Source: Patellaria atrata CBS 101060
Lineage: Eukaryota; Ascomycota; Dothideomycetes; Patellariales; Patellariaceae
Direction of reading: 5' to 3'
DNA: 64,000 nt
Assembly (NCBI GenBank): GCA_010093705.1
Contig: MU006089.1
Location: forward strand, 756,011-820,010
Shown: positions 43,128-56,076 of the stretch, piece by piece
Position numbering within the stretch: the first letter of the stretch is position 1
Layout: every line of letters starts with the position of its first letter
Notes under the pieces: generated by a model
What the model was told of the DNA's origin: nothing
What the model saw: only the letters and a program-made list of their open reading frames with translations
The model's database searches: none
Translations under genes and position numbers: made by a program

Positions 43128-44721
43128 TGTTCTCGCTGTGGGTTGTGGGTTGTGGGTTGCGAGTTGTGAGTTTGATACTTAGTTCTTGGGGCGCAAGAAG
43201 TATCTTTGGTTTCTGAAAGTACGGTAAAGTCTGCTCAGAGCAGTGTACAGCAGGACGTAGTTTTATAGTACATGAGTACTAGAAATACAATGGGCTGAAA
43301 ACGGTGTTGTTTTTTCACCCTCATCTGAGTCCCTGAATAATGTATCTGAGTCTTTAACAAAAAAAAGTAAAGGGATTAAGGGATATGGAAAAGATTAAGG
43401 AGATAAAAAAAATACAGGTGTTATACAGATGGTGGTACCATCTGGCAGATTGATCGAGCCGAGTCTCGAACCGTCGACATAGGAAATTGACTAGTGAGAA
43501 AGGAAATTCCAAGTTATTGCCCTCGCCACTCGGCCATGCTGACATTGTAGAAGATTTGGTATCGATTACATATAAGGTGCAAGTTAAATCCCTAGAATGG
43601 GATGTGTAGGTTTGAACCCCATATTCAGTACGCTCCTCGGTGAGGTAGTTTGGGGGAGGGGAATAGTGAGTACAATATATCCAGGGGGTTTGGATGATAG
43701 GTGGTGCGGATGGTGAACGTATTATGCAGTAGGTCAGAGTGAAGTATAAATTCTTTTCTAAGTTTGCCTATCCCATTAGCGTTTCCATGCTGGTCACGCC
43801 AGCCGTATCTATAGTTGTGTACTCTTCACTCTTGAACATGAATATGGTCTAATTAGAAATATGGCTCGGTGTCATATAAATCTGGATGTCGTCCTGAAAG
43901 TTCTAATCAGTCCGTACAATGCAGTCAAACTCCCTTTCAGGACCAAGCGTATGCATCCCCTAGTTAGGATATTAGTGACGTATTGTACGCTCAGAGTCCC
44001 AAAGGACTTCATTTTGGTGATACATCCATCCTTATAAAATTCTATATGGAATTGGGTCTGACCTCTTCAATCTTAATGGTATTTTTAGGTTACCTGTACG
44101 CTTATACAATATCCTCTGACTTGTGATGTAAATCTGGAGGATCTTAACGAGTATCGACTATGATAGTGTGCAGTTATGTATACTCCGTAAGGTAAACATT
44201 CAGAGACTAAGACATGCTAGCCAATGTGAAGGGAAGTGTGTACAATGAGCGTATAGCGATGGAGGAATGCGAATAATGCCAAAGAAGGCAGATAGAACGT
44301 ATGGTAGAGGAATAGAGAGTAACTTCAGGAGTACTACTACCTGTGGAGCCATAACTCCATCGCTCATCCAAGTTACTTTTCCGCAAGCATTACTATTACA
44401 TTACTACCCCATCAGAGCTCAAACGGCCCATCCATGGGCGACAGTATTACACTATCCAAAATAGAACGACATGTCTCATTCGTTCACTCATTCATCGTCT
44501 ATCTCCCGATGACTATCCATTATGTTCCAAGTTCCGGAAGTAAGAGAACACATCCCTCAACACCATCATTAAAGCCCCCTTTGCGATCGGGCCAACCCAC
44601 ATTTCCCAGCCTGACATCAGAAAACGTATCCCCATACCATATACAGAAAGATCATGGGCCGACCGTACACCTACACAAAGCATCAATCATATAGAATCAG
44701 GAGCTTATGTAAGGGACAATG
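43128..44721. other. Intergenic with tRNA-like relics
   Basis: The 5' region of the Cys-cluster gene and the 3' region of the ArfGAP gene. It holds a tRNA-like Pol III unit at 43405-43543 and a weaker B-box-bearing segment at about 43,600-43,645. No coding region is supported. Confidence 0.5.
43405..43543 (-). ncRNA. tRNA-like Pol III unit, possible SINE head or relic
   Basis: On the minus strand: GTCAGCA then A box TGGCCGAGTGG (43536-43526), 53 bases, B box GGTTCGAGACT (43472-43462), a perfect hairpin CAGATGGT/ACCATCTG (43428-43447), and a run of eight T (43412-43405), a Pol III terminator. The A box matches Leu/Ser-type tRNA heads. It cannot fold as a proper tRNA: the T-arm stem does not pair and no acceptor 3' strand matches the 5' end. 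It may be transcribed or only a decayed tRNA-derived element. Confidence 0.4.
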
Positions 44722-47700
44722 CTACGGTGCACTCGCTCCACCAGGGCCCCTCCCCAGTCTTCCACCCGCACTCACCCGTTTCTGCAACCTAGCTTCTCGT
44801 TCTTTCTCCCGCTCTCTTGGTGTAGTTCCATTTCCCGCAACAATCATCGGTAGCGCGGTAATTCTATCGTCAGTCCCATCCAAGCCTCCAATCCTCGCAG
44901 GGCTCATCCCATTGATAGGTCGTTTGCCAGCCCGTTGATCAGCTTTCTGCTCGAGATACATCTTTGCTGCTGAGCTAAGAGGGAATGGTGACGGCTGGGT
45001 CGGTAGATCAGCACCATTTTGAAATAGGAGTTCGGCGATGGCAAATGGTTTTCTTACGGGGGTGCGTGGGGGGTGCGGACCGGGCGACGTTGCGGGTGAG
45101 GCGCCTGCGGAGGGAGATGCGGGATCTGCGGCTGCAAGAGCGAGATAGACAGCGGGTGTGTTGCGGGAGCGGTCTGTGACACTAGGGTTCGCTTTTAGTG
45201 CAATACCGTACAAGACATTTTGGATATCATTTTTCTTAATGCTGGCAAGAAGAGTTTCGTCGGGAGTGGAGTAGTGTGAGAGCGTTGCAGAGATCGGTGT
45301 GACGTAGGCAGAGTCCGCATATTTGGCCGTGATGAACTTAAGGCGTTGGTCGCGAGTGGATGTTGGTGTGGGTTTGAGTGACCGATCAAGCTTTGCTTCC
45401 CAGACCATGTTGCTAACGCGGTTTCCGATAGTAAGAAGAATTTCGATGATGTCTTGTGTAAAGACGTTTGTGTCGAGCATTATCGAGCGGACCTTTGAAA
45501 TGTGTGTTCCCAAAGAGCGATGAATGCCGCTACATTCAATGCACATAACAATCCCAAGGTTGATAGAGACCCAGTCTACTTTGTTCTCATTGCCGCAATC
45601 TACACAGACCTTGTTGCCAGCATCCGCATCACGAATTTGTTGCAGCAACTTAGCAGAACTATCATCGTACTGTTCGATAGCTCTATAATGTGGCCTGTCC
45701 CCGACGGTAGCATGGCGGGATACTGATTTCGTGTTTGAAGCACTACGATGACCTGATAAAGATGTGCTATGCTTTCCTGTCAAAACGGATGCAATGTCTC
45801 TTCGGGTTGCTCCGGGTAATGAATCGGTGGATATCTTCTCAGGCACATTTTCGACAGCACTCTGTAGAGCATTGTTTATAGCCGAGATCCATGTCTTCAA
45901 GTCTTCTTCAGATGTTGCTTGATATACCCGTGTGTAGTTAGGTGTGATAACCTCGAAACAAAACCGTCTTTCCTGGTTCCGTGCTTCTCGAACTGATGCC
46001 ATCCGGAGATCAATAGGATCCATATGAAGGTCTAATTTTTGCTTCCAGTTATTGTATTCAGACAATTTGCCTTGATCCAAGACGATCCAGAATCTACGAA
46101 TCTGTCAGCGTGTTGTACAATTATAGAAGAACAGTGCGAAGTACTTATGCCAAGCTTGTTTGTTAAGTCCTTTTGGATCAAGATGGCTCCCAGGTCTGCT
46201 TAGAGCCCACAATAGACCTTCTTTACGATGAGCACCAGCTAAAGTGTCACCTGCAAGGCTGATGTAATCCCTTTCCTCGAGATCGCGGATGCCTTTGAAT
46301 TTATTTTGGCTTGGACTACTTGTTGGAGGTAACTGGTTGCCTGGGGAAGTCGGTGTGCTTTGAACAGAGGTATTCCCCCCATTCGTAGAACTGGAGGGTG
46401 GAGAGCCAGTTGTAGGAGCGTTGCTCGTGTTCTTGAATCCTGAATTGATCAAATTGGATCGACCTGCAGCCCAAGCATCTGTACCGCTAGGAGGCCGGTT
46501 CGTGTTTGCATTAACAGATAGCGTGGGTTGTGTTTGAGGACTGGTCGTGTTTTCCGGTTCAACATATGTCTTCGTACTCTTTTCTAGCACTCTTCTCTTT
46601 TCCTCTCTCTCCATTCTTTGGAGCTGGAATTCTTTGTCCGCTTCTTTGACCTCAGCACTCAAGGCTTCTAATTGGGGAACCAGAGCTTCAATCTTCTTCG
46701 CGGTTGCTAGGTAACCCTTTGATTGAGCATCAGCATATTTTGTCAATTGAGATAAGACTTCCTGATCTTTGCGACCGCCATGTAGATCCTGCATGAACGA
46801 AGAATAATCGAACCGTTTGAGCTCGAAATTTCGTCTCTTAGTTTGGTACTTTGAGTCTGTCTCCGCACGCTTCTTGTCTTTCAACGAATCCTGACGTTGA
46901 CCTAGGTAGCGACCAACGTATGCATAATATTCCTTGCTTTCATCCTCAAAGTCTTTCTTCTTTGCCTCAGCTTGTTTGATGTCGATATTATATAGCTTAT
47001 AAATGGGCTCAATGATAAGTTTCCGTATGTTGTTAGTGTTCTGCTTCTCGTAGGACAGAATTTCCTTCGCTATCTTATCGAAGTAATGTTCCATTGCTGG
47101 CTGCACGGCATTCGCATTTGACGATGATGCCTCGCGAAACGCTTCAATGAGATCACTGAAAGCATCGTTGGCAATGTGTTGGGCTTCCGATGCTGACTCG
47201 GCACGCTTGAGAACTTTCTTCCATCGAGCACGCATGTTTCCAGTTTTCTGCTCCATCGCCTTAATTGTAGCACGGAATAGAGGCCCATCGTCCACCGCAC
47301 TTACATCGTCGCCGGGTCTCTGACAGTTAATATCTACTTTAGGAGCAGCAACAGGCGCACCTGTGGACGATGTTGTTGTTGGGATCAGTCCTAAGCCATA
47401 CTCTGGAGCTGGTTCGAGATTGGGAGAATGCGGATTTTGCAAATCCTTGCCATCACCTCCGTCAGAGTCACTTACACGGGATTCTATGGACTGAGATGAA
47501 GGAACCCTTAAGCGTGGCGGGACGCTAATATCTAAAAGCGGTGAGGGCAATTTTGGACTCCCCGGATGCCTTTGAGAATCTGGAATTTGTCAGTAGAAGT
47601 GTTTATGGGGTTTAAAATTGACACTTACTCTGCATCCAGAATGAGAAAGTAGCTAAGGTATTCAGGCGATGTGCACGCTGATCGTACTCGACGAACTGAT

Positions 47701-48454
47701 CTCCCATTAGGCCAAGGTATACAATTAGCGGGAAACAACTTACACTACAGCTGTTTCGCCATCCACCACCTCTATCTTCTAATGGTTTAGGCGGTTTCCA
47801 TTTCCACGACCAATGGAATTGTATTGAAGCATGACCGCTAGTGGAATAGTCACCGACGAGATCCACATTAGGGTTCTTGTGTAAGTTCGGATTTGCCTGG
47901 AATTCCTTTGTGACGAGATAATCAAGATCTTTTGTACTTGGTGCAAAAGCATAAGTCAATCCGTTTATGAATGTGTCCACAGCATTATTCAAGGACGTCT
48001 GGGATGCGCCATTATTGGGGTCGTAACTCGATTGTGGAACCCGTGTTTGCCGTACCACAAGCGTAAAATTGAATGTTAACTCTTCTTCATTGCTAAGTTT
48101 GAGCAGATAAGTTGGTGGTGTAGACGACGTAATAGTTTCAGGGTCCTTTCGAGTTTATCAACATCCACGAAATAACAACTGTGATTTCCTATACACACCT
48201 GAACATATTCTATAACCGCATCATCTCCAATATCTCTCTTCGCGGTGTATCTTGTCGCAGGAAACGCGTTAGGGGTGACATTGAGGAGTACACGGTTTCT
48301 AGGATTTGTGATGGTAACAGCGGCAATTGAGACTATCCTCGGCTGTCAGTTCATATTGTTGGAAAGAAGGATCTAGAGGGGAAATACATCGTTGAGCGTC
48401 TTTCAAATAGAGCGAGTTCCCCTCTTCGCCTGGCTTGCTCCCGACATTCCCCAT
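44722..48454 (-). CDS. BAR-PH-ArfGAP-ankyrin protein
   Basis: GTPase-activating protein for Arf, of the ACAP/Csx2 type, acting in membrane traffic. Exons 48454-48388, 48332-48199, 48145-47744, 47695-47629, 47579-46145 and 46093-44722 give 1158 residues. The N-terminus MGNVGSK fits an N-myristoylation signal. Residues about 30-220 form a conserved fungal N-terminal module; BAR domain about 320-570; PH domain about 670-795 (KEGLLWAL...HKFWIVLDQGKLSEYNNW...LKTWISAINN); ArfGAP zinc finger CVDCG...CIECSGIHRSLGTH near 855-975 with the catalytic Arg present; ankyrin-like repeats after it; a low-complexity Pro/Arg tail. All five introns are 48-55 bases and restore frame. The start agrees with the N-terminal module. 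Confidence 0.92.
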
Positions 48455-49584
48455 GATTCACAGTAATGCCCGTATTAATACGATATACGCGATTCTAGAC
48501 GAGATTGAGAGAAGTGACGCGGTAAGATAACAAAGTCCTAAACTAGAATTCCCCCGAAGGAGGCTGCCACTCGAGGCGGCGCTTTTTGCTATTCGGCCCT
48601 GCTCCAAATATCTCGCGATATGTCCTTGCCGGGGTTCATGGATCGGGGTTTAACTTTGCGACCGGCTTTGTTTGCTACGAACGATACGGAGGTGTGGGGT
48701 TCGGAGGTCAAGGGATGGATTAAGAGCTGTTACGGTGAGAAAATATCGAGTTATGGGAGTATATTTGTGTAAGTATCGTTGGCGTGGCGCTGCAGCATGG
48801 GTTTATACGATATGGGGTGGAGGTTTAGGTTACAATATCGAGCACAGCAGAAAATGAGGGGTGGGTTGCTTGACTGCTTGGAAGCTTCACGCTTGGGTCG
48901 TCCTTGGATGACTCGCGCCGACTTAAACACTCAATAGGGCCCAAGGGGCCCCTGACTAAAGGGGTCAAGTGCCCATTGTATCGCTGAGTGTTCGTAGTAA
49001 AATACCTTTTGGTCGCTCTCCAAATCCAAATTCTTTGATCACCATCAACGCTTCAAACATGTCACACAGTATCACTGTATCACACCAGTATATCTAGGTG
49101 GAAAGGACGTGATTTTCCTTTGTTAGCCCAAGGCACTCGTTCCTAGACACCGGATCACTGTCTCACAACGATTTGATGCCATGCACTTGACCGACCGTTA
49201 CGGTTTTGTCGCACATCACCAAGAGCAGGCTTGCTCGTGCTTGCAAGGTCTCCTTGGTGGATTGTCCTGCAGGTACATCAGGCACGCTCTGGTGCAAAAC
49301 CAGCCCAGTTTACCGTTTTTCCCTAGATCTACGATTCGGTCTGCAGTTCTGAATATAGGATAAAAAGATGGAATCCAATCGAGGATCAGCATCTTATCCA
49401 ACGGCACAAACGGTGTTGACTCGCTCGCGATGCCTTCAATGCCCGCCAGCTCACACCGCTCCTCTTCGTACTCGTCCACCCAAAAAAATAAATAAGCACA
49501 TGTTTTTGATATTTAAGATCTTCAGCTAACCTCACAACATCAGCTAAGTAGCAGTCTCATTTATTCCTTTCCTTCCATCTTACG
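48455..49584. other. Divergent intergenic region
   Basis: 1.1 kb between the ArfGAP (-) and pRiA4b-like (+) genes. Only short unsupported open frames. An imperfect inverted repeat (CACCAAG...CTTGGTG) lies at about 49,217-49,260. Confidence 0.5.
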
Positions 49585-50472
49585 ATGCCCGGTATTGCCT
49601 ATCTAGATGGAAAACCTATCTTCGGGCCTCCTCGACCTCCGCACCATAACTTTATACTCCACGTACAACTCGCCCCAGGACTAATAGACTCACCTGTGAA
49701 CCGTACATTATCCTGTCCTTCGCGAGCAACATTTGCAGATTTACATCATGCTTTACAGATAGTTTTCGGATGGGCTAAGACTCATACCTATGACTTCAAG
49801 ATCAAGGATCCTGACTATGGGGACGCTCGAGCCAGGGAGCACTTTTCACATCAGATAGACTCATATGCACCTATACAAATGAGGGCAGAATCGCCCCCTA
49901 CTCCTCCTGAAGATTCACCGAGAAAATATCTACTTCGTATCGTGGAGTGTAAAAAGGATAATAGTAAACGAGGCATGGGTTTCGCGACAGTGGATTCATT
50001 CTTGTGTCCGCAGCGTAAACATCCAAGAACTTTGGAGAAAACGGCTACTTCTCTTCAGTTGTGTGATGTATTAGAAGATCTTCAATACAATGGTCGGAAG
50101 CCAGAACCCCAACTTGAGCACGTTGAATCTGGAGATTGATAATCTTTCACAGGTCTCGAACTGGAGTACGAGTACAACTTCGGAGAATGCTGGCACCATT
50201 GCATCACCCTAGAAGGAAGAGCGGACCCTACGTCTCACTTCCTATGTCTCGATGGAGAGGGTCATGGAGTTGCTGAGGACGTGGGCGGTATTCGAGGATG
50301 GGAAGAGCTCAAAGAGGCCTATCGGGCTGCTGTTCCGACGGAAGAGCAAAGAGAGAAAATGCACTGGTATGAGACACAGGCCATCAACGGTGACAAAGAT
50401 GGTTTATCCGCGGGGAATGAGAGGAGATGGAAGAGGAACTCTGTCAACAGACAACTTTTTGGGCTTCGATAG
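49585..50472 (+). CDS. pRiA4b ORF-3-like protein
   Basis: Protein of the plasmid pRiA4b ORF-3 family, common in bacteria and scattered in fungi; the function is unknown. Exons 49585-50092 and 50153-50472 are proposed, 275 residues. The N-terminal half (FILHVQLAPGL, TFADLHHALQIVFGW, HTYDFKI) and the C-terminal half (LELEYEYNFGECWHHCITLEG, CLDGEGHGVAEDVGGIRGWEEL) together make the full family pattern. The donor (GTCGGA) is weak but the splice joins the halves in frame at QYNG-LELEY; without it the protein would stop after 184 residues. No signal peptide. Patchy distribution may point to old lateral transfer, which the sequence alone does not prove. Confidence 0.75.
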
Positions 50473-51027
50473 CACGAATGGGGATATTTCTTGCATTGGG
50501 AAAGGCGTACTGGTCGCAGGTCTAACAAAATGCGGCGCACAAAATAGATATGATAGGCAGTGATGCTACGCCACTATTCGGAACCATTAGAATTATGTAG
50601 CAATAATTACTTTACGAATTGCATGAAAGGATTCTTAGCATGGAGTTACTTTGGTACATAGGGCAAAGTAGTTTTCCGTACAAGGGTCATGTCGATCGGA
50701 CCTCCGACGCACGTGATTGATACCAGATATCGTGGCAAACCAATTGATTTGAAGGATGCATGACAGCTGCAAGTAAGTTCTGTCATACCTTCTCACCTCA
50801 CATACTTTGTGCCTTCCTCTTTCTCCACGCCGAATCTGGAAACAATGCCAAAAGTTGCAAACAGTAATGTAGATTTACAACACGAAGATGAGACGAAAGG
50901 TCAACGCTATCCCCGGCATACGCAATTCATACCGTCTTCGTCAATTGTATGAATAGCGCATACAGATCCGTCACATGTTTGGCTAGTATTGCTTTTTATC
51001 TCGACATCCCATTCGAAGCAATTCAAC
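50473..51027. other. Intergenic, promoter of the cotransporter gene
   Basis: 555 bases between two + strand genes. No coding region is supported. Confidence 0.5.
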
Positions 51028-54000
51028 ATGGCGGAACAGCCAGCTCCAGGAAGAATACCTCCGAGGAGGACGCGTTCTAACTTCTTGACACGCGCACCGA
51101 CTGACGATACATCACAATTAAGCCGGAGGACGTCTATCGTCCCGCCGACTCCATCACCTCGACAAGAGGTCCCCCCTCAACCACCAGAGCAATATTCTAG
51201 TCGCGCTGGAAATAACGATCGATTACAAGTGTCGGACTACCATCAACCAGTAGAGGGATCTACTAGTGTGGTCGGTGATTTCTTCTCAATGGGAGCCCGA
51301 TATCGACCATCCCCCAACCGTAGGCGGTCATCTAGCCATCGACGAAAGTCACCCGGGCCTGGTGTTCCTCTGTCAACAGCTCATTTAGATATTGCTCAAT
51401 TACAAGCTGATACTAAAGATGACTTATCAAGACCAAAACCTGGCGCATTCCCCCGTCCTGTTGGAGGCACTTTTAAACTTGGAACTTTTGCCGGTGTCTT
51501 CGTGCCGACAAGTTTGAATGTACTGAGTATCTTGATGTTCCTTCGTTTTGGTTTTATTCTTGGCCAAGCAGGCGTTACTGGGACAATGGGGATGCTCATT
51601 GTTTGCTATGCCATCAATCTTATTACTACGATGTCAATTAGCGCAATTGCTACGAATGGAACGGTGAGAGGTGGTGGGGCTTATTATCTGATCTCCCGTA
51701 GTCTTGGGCCCGAATTCGGTGGCTCTATAGGGATTGTCCTATATATGGGGTTTACCTTCGGTTCCGGTATGAACGCTGTTGGTCTGGTTGATTGCGTCAA
51801 GCAGAACTTTGGGTCTCTGACTGGTAGTCGGGCACAATGGTTACCTGAAGGTTTCTGGTGGGAGTACCTCTGGGGAACAATAGTTTTACTTATTTGCACA
51901 GCAATTTGTCTTGCTGGTAGCGGAATATTTGCAAGAGCTTCCAATGGACTTTTAGTCATGTTGTTGATTGCTACCTTTAGCATTCCGTTATCTACCCTAT
52001 TCATGAGTCCTTTTGAAAGTCGGAAACTTGGAATCGAGTATACAGGATTGAGTCGTCAAACATTTCTGGGAAATCTTTCGCCACGATTCACTAAAGGGGC
52101 CGCTGGTAGTCAACTTAAGGGCAAGGAAACCTTTCAGGATCTTTTCGGTATATTGTTTCCAGCTACTGGTGGTATTTTTGCGTAGGTTTTCCCTTCATCA
52201 AACAAGAATAATCTATAACCGGACTTTCTGATATGTACATAGGGGAGCGAGTATGTCGGGCGATCTCAAACACCCTAGCAAAGCTATACCGAAGGGAACT
52301 CTTTATGGACTACTTCTGACTTTTTTCACGTACTCAACGGTTATTTTGGCAATGGCAGGAAGTATTACACGAGCTTCACTATACAGAAATGTGAACGTGA
52401 TATCTGAGGTGAGAAGTTGGCGCCATTTTCTCATCTATATTCGCTGATATACTGTTCTAGGTAAACGTGTCCGGTGCACTGATCCTATTAGGAGAATTTG
52501 CGACCTCCTTCTTTTCTACACTCATGGGTGTCATTGGTTCTGCCAAACTGCTTCAGGCTCTAGCGCGTGACAATCTTATTCCTGGTCTCTCCATCTTTGG
52601 TCAAGGTACGAAAGTTGGCGATGAGCCGACGGTTGCAATCATATTTACGTATGCGATCGCCCAAGTCGTAAGTAGTCTCTTCTCTTCATTGCTTTCCATA
52701 GCACATTGTCCTATTTCTCTCGAGCGTATCATGATCTCTTTTCTCCTTCCTACCTTCCTACACTATCAGTAAATATCTTCCTGCTTCTTATCTCTTAGTC
52801 TTCCCTTCGCCGCGACCACCAACGACAGCTTTTCTGGTGATATACCAATGATTATATGGATTATAACTAACTGAATTCGAAGACGATGCTTGCGGATATC
52901 AATCAGATTGCCAGTCTCCAAACTATGGGTGAGTCATAATAATCCTCAATATCTGTCTGAAAATTAGATTCTAAACTAATTTCTAGCCTTCTTGATGACT
53001 TTCCTGGTCACAAATCTTGCATGCTTCTTACTAAAGATCAGCTCCGCGCCAAATTTTCGCCCATCGTTTCATTACTTCAATTGGTGGACCGCAGCGATAG
53101 GAACTATCTTCAGCGGAGCGACCATGTTCTTCGTTGATGGGGTTTACGCCTCAGGTTGTGTTGCACTTCTCATCAGCATATTCCTTGTCATTCATTTCTT
53201 CACCCCACCGAAAAGCTGGGGTGATGTATCCCAATCCTTAATTTACCATCAAGTCAGAAAATATCTTCTACGACTGCGTCAGGAGCATGTCAAGTATTGG
53301 AGACCCCAAATCCTCCTATTCATTAATGATCCCCGCCGCCAGTATAAGTTGATACAATTTTGCAACTCCCTCAAGAAAGGTGCCTTGTTTGTGCTTGGTC
53401 ATGTCATTGTCACCCCAGACTTCGGCCCGGCGGTTCCAGAGGCAAGGCGACAGCAACATGCATGGAGACAATACATTGACTTCTCCAAGATCAAGGCGTT
53501 TGTGAATATTGCTATATCTCCCGGAGTCGAATGGGGAGTCAGGAACATCGTTCTTAGTACTGGTCTTGGGGGGATGAGACCAAATATAGTAGTCATGGGA
53601 TTCTACAATCTAGGAGAGCTTAAGGCGTCACAACCACTTATCGATATCTCGTCGCCGGGACCGCTCCCGTCTACAAGTCACCAGGAAGATGAAACACATA
53701 CAGAGGAACAATCGAAATTTCGAAAATTCCGCAAGCGGAAGGAGGATAAGCTCCACGGTGCTCTACCTACAGATACTAATAGGCCTGAAGGTGCTATTGG
53801 ACCGAAGGAATACGTCACAATTCTAGAGGACCTACTACTGAGACTTCGAATCAATGTAGCGATCGGGAAAAACTTTCAGGAATTAGACCTGCCTACACCA
53901 AAACCTTCAATTATAAACCGTGTACTATCGAAATTTAAACATTCAGACCAAGATGACGACGGGGACGGAAAAAAATTCATTGACTTATGGCCTATTCAGA

Positions 54001-55502
54001 TGTCCGCGGAGATTGCGGCCGCTGGCGGGGAAGAAGGGTTGAAGAAGAATATCTTGACCACAAATTTTGATACTTATACCCTCATACTTCAGCTCGGGTG
54101 TATTCTACATACTGTAGATTCCTGGAGGAGGGTATATAAACTTCGGGTTGCTGTATTTGTTGAGTATGAAACGGATGTGGAAGAAGAAAGAGGAAGAGTT
54201 ACAATGCTTTTAGCAAACCTCCGTATAGAAGCTCAAGTCCTCGTCTTCTGGTTAGCATCTGGAGATATCAAAACATATGAGGTCATCGTTAACGGTGCGA
54301 GTGGCGATGCATTCTCAGGCACTCTTCGGAAGGTCGATTCGGCTTTAGAAGAAGAAGAATGGTGGCATGATATACAAACTCTTAGAGGCATCCGGGGTCC
54401 TATCACGGCTACCCAGCAACTTGCGGAGGTCGAGGGCTTATTGGAATCAAAAGGTCGACGTGGCTCCATGTTTCGGGCCGATCCCCTCGAAACCGGAAGG
54501 TCCAAATTCCAGAAAATCAAGAGGATGCTGAAACGTACCAAGAAGAGAGCTTCCATAGGCAATCTCAGCCAATTTGGCGCGCTGAGCTTAGGTATGACTA
54601 CGCATAGGTTGGATCCTGATCTAATCCTCGGAAGCGCCAGTGAGAGCTCCTCGTCTGATGAGGAGGGTGCGAGTGAGTCCAGAAGTAGCGATGAGTCACA
54701 AAGTCGCACATCAGCGGTTACTGAGAATGATATCGATGACTATCGATCTAGTAGCTCTGAGGGTTATCAACCAGCGACTCCGTCTAGAAGAAGTAAGTCT
54801 GTTGGATATCGTGGAAGCGTTCGCTCCGAAGTAAGCAAGCCGACCTTACACGAGGCAATCATGGCCCTAAAATCGCAACAGAGTGCAAACAACCAAAGTA
54901 CATCGAAACGTACATCCGGAACAGTCACACCTGAAACTTCCTTGAAAGGGCTCCAGACTTCCTCTCCTTCATCACGCAATATTCGTACAAGTAATACTCC
55001 ATCCTCACACATGGGCTCATCGAGTGGTACCCTCCAACCTCCTCGCCCACCAACGATACGCCAACACTCCATGCCCAAATTTACCTCTAAGCCTGTACCT
55101 CGGACTGAGGTATCCGCAGATGAAGGTCCAGGACCCTCAATCATGTTCACCGACCAGCCGTCGCCCCCAGCACACCACAACCCGCACCAATCCATCTACA
55201 AGCACTCCCCTGCCCAGCAAGCAACCGGGACAGCGTCCGGCTTCCCGTTCCAGCAATCGCTCGCACTAAGCTTCAACGACCTACCCTGTCGAGCACAACA
55301 TCTCATCCTCAACGAGCTCATGATTCAGCAGTCGGGGGATACCGCAGTCGTATTTACGACGTTGCCGAGTCCTGTCCAGGGAACGTGTGAGAGTGATGAG
55401 GAGAGTTTGAGGTATTTGATGGATCTGGAGGGGCTATGTAGGGATATGCCGCCAGTGTTATTGGTGCACAGTAATAGTATGACGGTGACGATGAATTTGT
55501 GA
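51028..55502 (+). CDS. SLC12-type cation-chloride cotransporter, Vhc1-like
   Basis: Cation-chloride cotransporter; the yeast homologue Vhc1 is in the vacuolar membrane. Exons 51028-52181, 52243-52408, 52461-52667, 52883-52928 and 52987-55502 give 1362 residues. The start is the first in-frame ATG (AACATGGCG). An N-terminal disordered Arg/Ser/Pro tail of 150 residues precedes about 12 membrane segments, starting at FAGVFVPTSLNVLSILMFLRFGFILGQAG; the family motif RGGGAYYLISRSLGPEFGGSIG is intact. The C-terminal cytosolic domain (WRPQILLFINDPRRQYKLIQFCNSLKKGALF; WPIQM; LRVAVF) is family-typical. A Ser-rich insertion and LNDLPCRAQHLILNELM, then a C-terminus SMTVTMNL, close the protein. Intron 3 is 215 bases, longer than the rest. 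Confidence 0.93.
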
Positions 55503-56052
55503 GTTTCGAGCGGGTTTTGGCTGGAATATCATTACTCTCCGGGAGAATTGCGACTGGCAACGGCGCTGATTTTGTCTGGCCTTAATACGCATTTCTATCA
55601 ATGAAACTCGAAATATCCTTAGTATGATGTAATCCGGTTTAGACCGTTGAAAGGGGTCCGATCATGACTGAAATAAAGGCCCGAGTACAGTAACGGGACT
55701 AATGGCGTGGACGGATGCACGTGCTGCTAAAGCTTAGCTTTTAGCTAAGCCTTTTTAAATTTATTTTATTGGATGAATTGATCTTGACATATGAGCTTGT
55801 CTTGGCTAGCTTATGAGTGCCCATCTGAAGAATGACGAGGCTGGGAGCTGGCGTACTCGGCTGATTCCATCGGCATGAACGACGAGGAAACAGACGATAG
55901 CGCTCGCATGCATACGTATAAATCCTCGAGCAGCTTTCTACTTGTTGACAGTATGCTCTGCCGAAGGCTATCCTCTGCTTAGACTTGCAACTGTCTCTGG
56001 CCCCTTTACCTCCCATTGCGTATCTCATTTACTTCTCCGGTTACACTGTCGC
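55503..56052. other. Intergenic, promoter of the C2-protein gene
   Basis: No coding region is supported. A small palindrome AAGCTTAGC/GCTAAGC lies at about 55,730-55,750. Confidence 0.5.
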
Positions 56053-56076
56053 ATGTCGCCGGTTCAGCAATGTTAA
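56053..56076 (+). promoter_or_regulatory. Seven-codon upstream ORF overlapping a start codon
   Basis: ATG at 56053 (ATGTCGCCGG...) reads seven codons and stops with TAA at 56074-56076. The stop overlaps the first bases of the main ATG (56070) in another frame, so ribosomes would need to backtrack or scan past the uORF. Confidence 0.4.

Noticed and set aside
50989-51027. Extension of the cotransporter upstream of 51028
   Set aside because: The frame is open but has no ATG before 51028.
54233-54709. 158-codon minus-strand frame
   Set aside because: Antisense shadow of the cotransporter C-terminal domain.
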